A DNA stretch of 64,000 nucleotides, taken from assembly GCF_000272045.2 (NCBI RefSeq), contig NZ_AJYZ02000019.1, forward strand, positions 2,034,625 through 2,098,624. Direction: 5' to 3'. Under the pieces are notes generated by a model that was not told the origin of the DNA, searched no databases, and was given only the letters and a program-made list of their open reading frames with translations. Made by a program: the position numbers and the translations under genes. Positions 57,122 through 64,000 of the stretch are shown one piece after another; the first letter of the stretch is position 1; each line of letters begins with the position of its first letter. Source of the stretch: Vibrio crassostreae 9ZC13. GTDB taxonomy: Bacteria; Pseudomonadota; Gammaproteobacteria; Enterobacterales; Vibrionaceae.

Positions 57122-58063
57122 TTAATCGTCTTTGGTAAAGTTGTCTTCGCTGAAATGATCCAGATCGTAAGGCGTTTGTTGGTAAACGCAGTAGTTTAGC
57201 CAGTTTGAGAACAACAAGTGTCCGTGGCTGCGCCAGCTTGCAACCGGTTTGTTGTCTGGATTGTTATTCGGGTAGTAGTTGATTGGTATCACAGGCTCCA
57301 TGCCTTCACCCAAATCTCGAATGTACTCATTGTGAAGTGTGTGAGAGTCGTACTCAGGGTGACCCGTTACAAACACGTTTCGCTTATCTTTGGTTGCTGC
57401 TAGGTATACGCCTGCAACATCAGAAGTTGCAAGAACATCAAGGTCAGTATGTTCCGCTAAGTACTCTTGAGAGAAGTCCGCATAGCGAGAGTGCGGAGCT
57501 AAGAATGTATCGTCGAAGCCACGTAAAATAGGGTGGTATGGGTTATGTATCTCGTGATTATAAACACCAGACAACTTCTCTTTACGCGTGCGTTTTGGCA
57601 AATCATACAGTAATTTCAAACCAGCCTGAGCCGCCCAACACACGTATAGAGTTGAAGTAACGTGCTTGTTTGCCCATTCCATGATGGTTTTCAGATGGTC
57701 CCAGTAGATAACATCTTCAAATTGAACCAAGCCAAGCGGCGCACCAGTGATGATCAATCCATCAAAGTTTCTTCCTTTGACCATTTCAAATTGGCGATAG
57801 AAGTTATCAAGGTGTTCAGTCGGTGTGTTTTTACTTGGTCGATCATCAATGCGCAGCAGCTCTACATCAACTTGCAATGGGCTGTTCGATAGTAGGCGTA
57901 AAAATTGAGTTTCAGTTTCAATCTTCTTCGGCATTAGGTTGAGGATCAAGACTCGAAGTGGACGAATTTCCTGTGTCGATGCTCTTGATAACGGCATAAC
58001 GAAGATGTTTTCTTCACGAAGAACATCGGATGCTGGCAATTGGTCTGGAATGCGAATAGGCAC
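57122..58063 (-). CDS. metA: Homoserine O-succinyltransferase
   Basis: 313 residues. Catalytic Cys142 (YVCWAAQ) and the His235/Glu237 pair (GHPEYD) sit at the E. coli numbers. Residue 111 is Gly (GAPLG), which in this family goes with succinyl-CoA rather than acetyl-CoA use. It starts methionine synthesis from homoserine. MetJ boxes directly upstream indicate repression by MetJ and S-adenosylmethionine. Confidence 0.96.
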   Translation of the reverse strand: MPIRIPDQLPASDVLREENIFVMPLSRASTQEIRPLRVLILNLMPKKIETETQFLRLLSNSPLQVDVELLRIDDRPSKNTPTEHLDNFYRQFEMVKGRNFDGLIITGAPLGLVQFEDVIYWDHLKTIMEWANKHVTSTLYVCWAAQAGLKLLYDLPKRTRKEKLSGVYNHEIHNPYHPILRGFDDTFLAPHSRYADFSQEYLAEHTDLDVLATSDVAGVYLAATKDKRNVFVTGHPEYDSHTLHNEYIRDLGEGMEPVIPINYYPNNNPDNKPVASWRSHGHLLFSNWLNYCVYQQTPYDLDHFSEDNFTKDD

Positions 58064-58080
58064 AGCTTTCTCCCTAAGCT

Positions 58081-58112
58081 AGATATGTAGACGTCTATAC
58101 ATCTAAATCTAT
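58081..58112. promoter_or_regulatory. Tandem MetJ boxes upstream of metA
   Basis: Four adjacent 8-base units, AGATATGT, AGACGTCT, ATACATCT and AAATCTAT; the second equals the MetJ consensus exactly. Confidence 0.88.
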
Positions 58113-58338
58113 AGTAGTTTGATACGCTTGTCGATATGCAAAATGGATAGATGTAAATTATTTGTGTTTTCTATCAGAAGCAATCCACGCGCTTCGAGGG
58201 GAGTCTCATTGTATTCAGTGATTGTCTGAGTCGTGTGTAAGTACTTGGTTTTCGCATGCTGAGCAGAGGCAGTTATCAGAGCAACTCGTTACTATTTACG
58301 ATAAACTCATGTTTTCAAATTAGCCTGTACAGTGACAG

Positions 58339-58707
58339 ATGAAGTTAATACTCATTCGAGGGTTGCCCGGTTCTGGCAAATCAACAAAAGCAAAAACCTA
58401 CGATGCATTGCATGTCGAAGCCGATATGTATTATGTGAATGAGCAAGGTGAGTACCATTTTGATCCTAGGCAGCTGCAACAAGCTCATGAGTGGTGTCAA
58501 AACACAGCTGAAAACGGCTTAAAGCAAGGGTTTGATGTGGTTGTTTCGAATACCTTTATTAAGCATTGGGAAATGAAAGCCTACCGCCAACTTGCACTCA
58601 AATATAAAGCAGAATTAATTATCGAAGTGTGCCGAGAGCAATATGGCACTATTCACGACATTGAACCTTCAGTAATTAAGCGTATGGCGAAAGACTGGCA
58701 AGAATAG
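58339..58707 (+). CDS. Small P-loop ATPase/kinase-like protein
   Basis: 122 residues. Walker A is GLPGSGKST at residues 9-17, and an Asp-containing second strand EADMYYVN follows, as in the AAA_33/zeta-toxin-like kinases related to the NEDD4BP2 P-loop group. Likely a soluble nucleotide or polynucleotide kinase-like enzyme; substrate unknown. It stands alone upstream of the DUF3859 gene. Confidence 0.8.
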   Translation: MKLILIRGLPGSGKSTKAKTYDALHVEADMYYVNEQGEYHFDPRQLQQAHEWCQNTAENGLKQGFDVVVSNTFIKHWEMKAYRQLALKYKAELIIEVCREQYGTIHDIEPSVIKRMAKDWQE

Positions 58708-58785
58708 CCTCGTTCTTCTTCTGCTTGCGTGGCTGAATGGCAAATAGAATTAAATTAATAGAACAACTTCAAGGTAACGATTGAA

Positions 58786-59208
58786 ATGGCAAAGCGCTCT
58801 GTTGTGGTCGACATGACTTCTTATGGTATCTATTCCACATGGGATTCCAAATCTAAAGATCTTCCAAAAATCCAAAAGTTCACCACTACCGTTGATGCCG
58901 AAATCGATGTGGAATTTGGCTATATCTTGAATATCAAGAAAGCCAAAGGCGAAAAGATTCGTTACTGCATTTATCACCCAAACATCACCACAGACAAAGG
59001 TGAAGTGCTCGAACCGTTCGATGGTGAAGAGTATGTCGGCAACAATGACTGGGATTTCTACTTAGGTGACACTATCTGGGCACCTGTCTCGAACAAGTTA
59101 GGTAAATGGCGCATGACGGTTGAGCTAAAAGGCAACATTATTGCTGATAAGACATTCGACCTCGTAGCAAAAGACGAAGGCCAATTCTGGAAGCGTAGAG
59201 GGTTTTAG
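58786..59208 (+). CDS. DUF3859 family protein
   Basis: 140 residues, mainly beta. The sequence contains VVVDMTSYGIYST, FGYILNIKKAKGEKIRYCIYHP and GKWRMTVELKGNII, a pattern I associate with DUF3859, a fibronectin-like small domain of unknown role. No signal peptide is evident. Followed by a hairpin terminator. Confidence 0.78.
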   Translation: MAKRSVVVDMTSYGIYSTWDSKSKDLPKIQKFTTTVDAEIDVEFGYILNIKKAKGEKIRYCIYHPNITTDKGEVLEPFDGEEYVGNNDWDFYLGDTIWAPVSNKLGKWRMTVELKGNIIADKTFDLVAKDEGQFWKRRGF

Positions 59209-59237
59209 ATTCGACCTTCTATGTTCACCTAAATAGC

Positions 59238-59274
59238 AAAAAGCCGAGCATCGTGTTGATGTCTAGGCTTTTTT
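59238..59274. terminator. Terminator between DUF3859 and M20 peptidase genes
   Basis: AAAAAGCC...GGCTTTTTT with an inner AGCATC/GATG pairing. Confidence 0.8.
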
Positions 59275-59316
59275 CATTGTGCTAGATAGAAGTGACTACC
59301 CAACTAATGGATTCGA

Positions 59317-60423
59317 TTATTGCGTTACGTAAGCCACAACAAACTCAGTGATTGCGACCATGTCTTTCACTGCAATGTACTCTTCAGTGGTGTGAACTTT
59401 CGCCATACCAGTAGAAAGGTTAACTGTTGTCAGGCCTTTTGCGTTGAAGTTGTTTGCATCGCTACCGCCGCCAGTGCGTTTAGTGTTCGCTGTGACGCCA
59501 AGCTTCTCAAACGCCGATTTGATAGAAAGAATGTGCGGATGATCGTCTGCAATAACGAATGCATCGTAAGCACGAGTTGATTCGATTTCTACTTCAGCGC
59601 CGAACTGCTTAGCACTTTCTTGGAATGTAGAGATCATATGTTCAACTTGAGCCGTTAGCTTTTCGCCGTTTAGAGAACGTGCTTCAGCCACGACTTTAAG
59701 CTCTGGCATTACGATGTTAGTTGCTTGACCACCTTCAACAATACCAACGTTTGCTGTCGTTTCTTCATCGATACGAAGTAGGTTCATCTTAGTGATTGCG
59801 TCTGCAGCAACCTGAATTGCGCTGATGCCTTCTTCTGGTGCTAAGCCAGCGTGAGCAGGGCGACCTTTGATGTTAGCTACAATCTTCTGTTGGCCAGGCG
59901 CTGCGTTTACGATGGTGCCAATTGGGCCGCCTGTATCCAGTACGATTGCGTGCTCAGATTGAATGTAAGACATGTCGAAGTTCAAAGAACCGAACAGACC
60001 GCCTTCTTCGAATACAGTAAACGCAATCTCGATAGTTTTGTGCTCTTGGCCTTCTGCTTTGATGCAACGAACCGCTTCCATGATAGCTGCGATACCAGAC
60101 TTGTCGTCACCACCTAGAATTGTGTTGCCTTTTGAACGGATGATACCGTCTTCGATGATTGGCTCAATGCCGATGCCTGGCGTTACTGTGTCCATGTGGC
60201 AGCTGAACACTGTGCTACCTGGAAGAGTGCCATCTAGACGAGCGTAGATGTTGAAACCATTAGACACTTCTTCAGGAACCGCCAGTTTGTGAACTTCAAA
60301 ACCTAGTTCACCGAGTTGCTCAGCCAAAGCTTCAGCAATCGCTTTTTCGTTACGAGATTCACTATCAATTTTCACTAGATCGCAGAAATGTTCTACAAGA
60401 CGTTGTTCATTAATTTGGGTCAT
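59317..60423 (-). CDS. M20-family metallopeptidase (PepT-like)
   Basis: 368 residues. Dinuclear zinc ligands are visible in FSCHMDTVTPG, LGGDDKSGIAAIMEA and VFEEGGLFGS, the dimerisation domain lies at about residues 170-280, and GGGSDANNFNAKG is the C-terminal ligand region. This is the PepT-like subgroup (TIGR01883 type). Cytosolic peptide hydrolysis is likely; exact substrate unknown. Confidence 0.9.
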   Translation of the reverse strand: MTQINEQRLVEHFCDLVKIDSESRNEKAIAEALAEQLGELGFEVHKLAVPEEVSNGFNIYARLDGTLPGSTVFSCHMDTVTPGIGIEPIIEDGIIRSKGNTILGGDDKSGIAAIMEAVRCIKAEGQEHKTIEIAFTVFEEGGLFGSLNFDMSYIQSEHAIVLDTGGPIGTIVNAAPGQQKIVANIKGRPAHAGLAPEEGISAIQVAADAITKMNLLRIDEETTANVGIVEGGQATNIVMPELKVVAEARSLNGEKLTAQVEHMISTFQESAKQFGAEVEIESTRAYDAFVIADDHPHILSIKSAFEKLGVTANTKRTGGGSDANNFNAKGLTTVNLSTGMAKVHTTEEYIAVKDMVAITEFVVAYVTQ

Positions 60424-60684
60424 TGTTAATTCTCATTATGCTTCCGCTTGTTCAAAAAGAAGCCGCGGAGGTAGGAACAGGAAAATCACTATAACGCCAA
60501 TGAGGTAGATGATTGTCTGAGTTAAATCAAGAAAGTTGCCTGATTATTCTAATTAATGAGAAAAACCCAATTCAGATCCACCAGTGCGCAGGATTTTAAT
60601 CTGTATATCTGTCGGGTATAATGTTTGACCGCTCTTAAAAAAACGTCAATAAAATTGGAATTCAATCAATAATGGCCCTGATAA

Positions 60685-62649
60685 ATGAATAGAAACAATG
60701 TGTTAGGTTCATTCCTTTTCGTGGTGCTGATGAGTATTGTGCTGGGGCTGTATTTGCTCTATCCAACTTATGACGACGATTTAAAGCATATTCGCCCTGA
60801 AAACCCGAGTGTTTATAGTCCAGAGAAAGAGTTATCACTCTCTCAATATGGATCTGCGTTGATCGATATTCTCGATGTATCTCGCGGTGACCCTAATTTA
60901 GCTTCCCAACAACTTGAGGCTCTCCAAGCCAAGTTCCCAGACCAAGATAAAGCCATCTATCGTGCTTACGAATTGATGATTTTGTCCAACCTCGCGCAAC
61001 ATAAGTTGGATACCGAAGCGGTTTCCGAATACGTCAGGCAGATTAAAGCACTCGCACAACACGAACATATGGGTTGGCTAAAGGCCCAATCTCTCGTTGA
61101 ATTGGCGATTGAATACATCAGTAAGGGTGAGCTAGCGGAATCTGAAATCCAAATCAGAGCAGCGATAGATATCGCAGAATCGCTTCACTATGAAGAGTTG
61201 TTGATTAAGGCCTATAACACGGCTGGTGTCATCAATAACATCCGCAATGACTTTCCTGAAGCTCAATACTTTTTCCATAAAGGTTTAGACCTTGGTAAGA
61301 AGTACCCTCATCACATCTACAACAGCAAGTTAGTGTCAAATATGGCACTGCTTTATATCTATTTGGAAGACTGGCCTAAAGCGCTCAAGCTGATTAAAAG
61401 AGCCAAAAAGCTCTATTACAAGAGTGGACTACTCGAAGCGTCTACCATCGGCGTGCTGCATGTGAATGAGTCTTTTGCTTATCTGCGCAGTGGTGATTTA
61501 GTCAAAGGCCGAGAAGCATATCAAAGTGCGGCTAAGCTAAATGGCGATAACGTGAGTGAACGATACAAAATCATCCTATTAAAAGCAGAGAGTGATGTGT
61601 TGTTGGCGGAAAAGAACTTTGAGTCAGCACGACAAGTCGCAAACTTGTGTCTTAGATACCCAGGAGTGGACAAATACACACTTCAATTGGGGCAGTGTTA
61701 CCTAAATAGAGCCTTAGCGAACATTGGTTTGAACCGAGATAATTTTGTTTTTGCTGATCTAAAGCGATCGTCTGCAATGTTCGATGTTGTGGGGACTCGC
61801 AGCTGGAAGGTCCTCGGCTTAAGAACACTTGCTGAATACTATGATTCGAGAGGCGACAGCGAGAACGCACTTCGTTACTTCAAACTCTATTACAAGGGCA
61901 ACAAAGCGCTGCTATTTGATAAGCGCCAGAGTGATATCTTTTTACTAGAGCAAGATTTCGCTACAGCATCATTAGCTCAAGAAAACGAACTGCTTAACGC
62001 AGAAAAAGAGTTGGGTGAGCTGACATTAGATAAGCAGCAATTACGGAATCGAATCGTCGTCGCTTTGGGTATCATGGTGATGATAAGCGCCACGTTACTA
62101 TTGATAAGGTTACGCTCGATCCAGAAGACCAACAAAGAACTACTTAAGCAATCAACAAGATGCGAACTGACAGGCTTATACAATAGGCGTTACTTAGAGC
62201 AACGGTTAACTCAGCCGATGCCACATCATTTGTCGTCGTTTGGGTATACGCTCGCTATTCTAGATTTAGACCGCTTCAAACAAGTTAATGACACTTATGG
62301 CCATGATATTGGTGACCAAGTGCTGGTGGAAGTCGCTAAGCGTTTAGAGAAAATCTTATCAACAAACGATGTAGTGGCAAGATGGGGTGGGGAAGAGTTT
62401 GTTTTGTTGCTGTCTGGTTCCATTGATCCTGAGCAACAGTTGAACGTTATCCGTTTAGCTATTTCTGAAACACCCATTGATACGCACTCCGGCTCTTTAG
62501 ACCTCACCACATCGATAGGAGCGTCGATTGGTATTGTTCATGAGCAACTCAATCAAGATACTTACAAGAAGTACCTCAAAGCCGCGGATGATGCACTATA
62601 TCAAGCGAAAGAGTCGGGTAGGAATCAAGTCATCATTGCTGAAAGTTAA
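60685..62649 (+). CDS. TPR-GGDEF membrane diguanylate cyclase
   Basis: 654 residues. An N-terminal membrane segment (residues 8-26), a large periplasmic region of about eight helical TPR-like repeats (residues 90-410), a coiled coil (QENELLNAEKELGELTLDKQ), a second membrane span (about residues 455-475) and a cytosolic GGDEF domain with intact GGEEF at 568-572. It probably senses a periplasmic partner and makes cyclic di-GMP. No RxxD inhibitory site is visible. Confidence 0.92.
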   Translation: MNRNNVLGSFLFVVLMSIVLGLYLLYPTYDDDLKHIRPENPSVYSPEKELSLSQYGSALIDILDVSRGDPNLASQQLEALQAKFPDQDKAIYRAYELMILSNLAQHKLDTEAVSEYVRQIKALAQHEHMGWLKAQSLVELAIEYISKGELAESEIQIRAAIDIAESLHYEELLIKAYNTAGVINNIRNDFPEAQYFFHKGLDLGKKYPHHIYNSKLVSNMALLYIYLEDWPKALKLIKRAKKLYYKSGLLEASTIGVLHVNESFAYLRSGDLVKGREAYQSAAKLNGDNVSERYKIILLKAESDVLLAEKNFESARQVANLCLRYPGVDKYTLQLGQCYLNRALANIGLNRDNFVFADLKRSSAMFDVVGTRSWKVLGLRTLAEYYDSRGDSENALRYFKLYYKGNKALLFDKRQSDIFLLEQDFATASLAQENELLNAEKELGELTLDKQQLRNRIVVALGIMVMISATLLLIRLRSIQKTNKELLKQSTRCELTGLYNRRYLEQRLTQPMPHHLSSFGYTLAILDLDRFKQVNDTYGHDIGDQVLVEVAKRLEKILSTNDVVARWGGEEFVLLLSGSIDPEQQLNVIRLAISETPIDTHSGSLDLTTSIGASIGIVHEQLNQDTYKKYLKAADDALYQAKESGRNQVIIAES

Positions 62650-62668
62650 TCGCTAACCTGGAAACAAA

Positions 62669-62703
62669 AAGCCATTCTGATCTTCGTGAGATAAGAATGG
62701 CTT
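62669..62703. terminator. Hairpin after the TPR-GGDEF gene
   Basis: AAGCCATTCT and AGAATGGCTT arms around a 15-base loop; no T run follows, so termination efficiency is uncertain. Confidence 0.6.
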
Positions 62704-62802
62704 CTGGAACACTCTGAGATCGCTAATATCAAAATTTGAGTGAGAAGTGGGGTTTACTTAGCGATATGTCGAGTTTATCTATATCAACATTTTCTAAATG
62801 AG

Positions 62803-62988
62803 TTACTTAGCGACACCTTGAAGCATTTCAACCAATTCGCCTTCTGTCGCTGGTTCGCTAGCGAGTTCAATCACAGCCGAAGCTCCTCCCTTTAACATGT
62901 AGGCTTGGGTTCCACAGTGGTCATAGTGGAACCATTTACCATCTACACATACGTCGGTATAACATCTTGGGTCTTGTTTAAGTTCCAT
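62803..62988 (-). CDS. 61-residue Cys-containing hypothetical protein
   Basis: AAGGA lies seven bases before the ATG, which supports translation. Three Cys (DPRCYTDVCVDG, HYDHCGTQ) cluster in the first half with aromatic residues; the second half is a short helix rich in Glu and Ala. No family recognised. Flanked by the TPR-GGDEF gene and the DUF2726 gene. Confidence 0.6.
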   Translation of the reverse strand: MELKQDPRCYTDVCVDGKWFHYDHCGTQAYMLKGGASAVIELASEPATEGELVEMLQGVAK

Positions 62989-63102
62989 ATCAATTTCCTT
63001 ATTAACATTTGCCTAACGTTTTTCAGACTAGTTGATCACAAATCTAGGTAAATTGATCTAAATCAATCTAGAGTGTGATTGATGATTTCATTATCAAAAT
63101 AA

Positions 63103-63195
63103 GAGAGGTGTGTCTAGCGAAGGAGCGACCTCTCGTTGGGCACTGCGCTCAAAGGTCGTGATTCTGGTTGGCAACTCTCGCTCTTTTGCTTGCCA
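63103..63195. other. Structured GC-richer intergenic element
   Basis: Two hairpins: GAGAGGT (63103-63109) with ACCTCTC (63128-63134), and TGGCAA (63169-63174) with TTGCCA (63190-63195). The segment is richer in G and C than the surrounding spacer. It could be a dispersed Vibrio repeat or a structured RNA. Confidence 0.4.
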
Positions 63196-63261
63196 GGTGA
63201 TGCTTTTCTACATACGCTAGCTACTCTCTTAATCCCTATACAGACTTGATTGTGTTGGAAA

Positions 63262-63921
63262 ATGACTAATATCTTTATCGTTGTAATTGTTCTGGTTGTG
63301 TTCTTTTACTTTATTCAAAAGTATGTGGTGAAACACGATGACACCAAAGACCACGCTTATCAGAAGAAAGGCGCGTTGATGTCGGCGCAACAGGCGACAT
63401 TCTATAATGCGCTAAAATCAGCTGTGGGCAACCATGGGGAAGTGTTTGCTAAAGTCAGCATGTCGAACGTACTTGTTCCTGCTAAGACGAACAATAAGAA
63501 GAATTGGTTTATCGCCAACAACAAGATCTCACGTAGTTACTTCGACTTTGTTGTTTGCGACCCGCGAACGCTAGAGCCCCGCGTTATTATCGAACTTGAT
63601 AACGGCAAAGAGCTCAATAAAGGGAAAGTCGATCGCGAAAAGCTACTAATTCACGTGTGTAAATCGGCAGGTTTACCTCTGATTGGTGCATCTATTAAAC
63701 ACAGCTACCAAGTGAGCCGTTTGAAGAGGTTACTGGCAGCACACATCGATTTAATCGAGCCATCAAAAGAAGTGCGATTTTGTAAGAAGTGTGGTAGCCC
63801 AATGATCATCAAACTGGCAAGCCAAGGCGATTACAAAGGCCGACGCTTCTTCACTTGTAGCCGCCAGCCAAACTGCACCTATACCGAAAACTACAACGTT
63901 GTATTCGATGTTGAAGAATAG
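63262..63921 (+). CDS. DUF2726 nuclease-like protein with topoisomerase-type zinc ribbon
   Basis: 219 residues from ATG at 63262. One N-terminal membrane span (residues 4-20), a DUF2726 domain (residues 40-165) with FDFVVCDPRTLEPRVIIELD, reminiscent of PD-(D/E)xK nuclease cores (DFVV...IIELD), and a C-terminal four-Cys zinc ribbon (CKKCGSPM, TCSRQPNC). The family is thought to be restriction-endonuclease-like; no target is known. The membrane anchor is a common feature of Vibrio members. Confidence 0.85.
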   Translation: MTNIFIVVIVLVVFFYFIQKYVVKHDDTKDHAYQKKGALMSAQQATFYNALKSAVGNHGEVFAKVSMSNVLVPAKTNNKKNWFIANNKISRSYFDFVVCDPRTLEPRVIIELDNGKELNKGKVDREKLLIHVCKSAGLPLIGASIKHSYQVSRLKRLLAAHIDLIEPSKEVRFCKKCGSPMIIKLASQGDYKGRRFFTCSRQPNCTYTENYNVVFDVEE

Positions 63922-64000
63922 TTGGTATCGATAGTAATGCATCCGGTTGGACTCCATTCAATCGCTTAGATACGAATAAGTTATACAAACTAAAAAGCCG

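Noticed and set aside
1..64000. tRNA, rRNA, CRISPR, integron or insertion-sequence content
   Set aside because: No cloverleaf, spaced direct-repeat array, attC-like series or transposase frame was seen.

Overview
This window looks like chromosomal DNA of a marine Vibrio, most likely the larger chromosome of a Splendidus-clade species; the clade is inference, the genus is well supported. Evidence: a full cqsS/cqsA quorum-sensing pair of the V. cholerae/V. harveyi type, and a gene order (ihfA, relV, tpm, purT, cdd, lrgBA, sbcB, tcyP, cobTSU plus phosphatase, pepF-like, astE, btuCD) that from memory follows the V. cholerae VC1222-VC1246 neighbourhood. Base composition is a typical Vibrio mid-40s percent GC. 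No rRNA, tRNA, CRISPR array, integrase or insertion sequence was seen.

Layout. 1-6.5 kb: 3' end of a secreted subtilase, a LysR regulator divergent from an exported metallo-beta-lactamase-fold protein, and a TauD-type dioxygenase. 4.4-7.8 kb: convergent cqsS and cqsA (CAI-1 sensor and synthase). 8-12.1 kb is a scarred zone: a MocR-type regulator and an EamA exporter have both lost their 5' ends at one junction, ihfA stands without pheST, and a betaine-type ABC binding protein carries a frameshift and a C-terminal deletion. 12.3-19.2 kb is core metabolism: the alarmone synthetase RelV, thiopurine methyltransferase, PurT (with a PurR box), cytidine deaminase (with a CRP site), LrgAB and exonuclease I. 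19.4-30 kb is accessory: sterol desaturase-like enzyme, DUF2804, AraC regulator, a sphingomyelinase with a possible lipase-chaperone-like partner, DUF2058, and a full-length proaerolysin homologue bracketed by two related hairpins.

29.4-44.3 kb: LysR regulator with aldo/keto reductase and GlcG/HbpS-like protein, cystine transporter TcyP, an unlisted 29-codon basic ORF with a perfect Shine-Dalgarno, flavin reductase, the cobalamin assembly operon, an M3 peptidase, AstE and BtuCD. BtuCD imports corrinoids and the Cob enzymes attach the lower ligand, so this is a salvage rather than de novo B12 set. 44.6-49 kb: secreted AA10 polysaccharide monooxygenase, two odd small secreted proteins, a 5'-truncated KdgM-type porin and a YhhY-type acetyltransferase. 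49-64 kb: MazG-like hydrolase, two GGDEF cyclases, MFS/LysR pair, RlmF, PilW, MetA (with MetJ boxes), an M20 peptidase and several small conserved proteins.

The window therefore mixes housekeeping synteny with host-interaction functions (protease, sphingomyelinase, aerolysin, LPMO, quorum sensing). I found no convincing wholly new multi-gene system. The strongest leads are the aerolysin without a basic activation site, the sphingomyelinase/chaperone-like pair, RelV with a signal-peptide-like N-terminus, the 29-residue basic ORF, and the deletion junctions.
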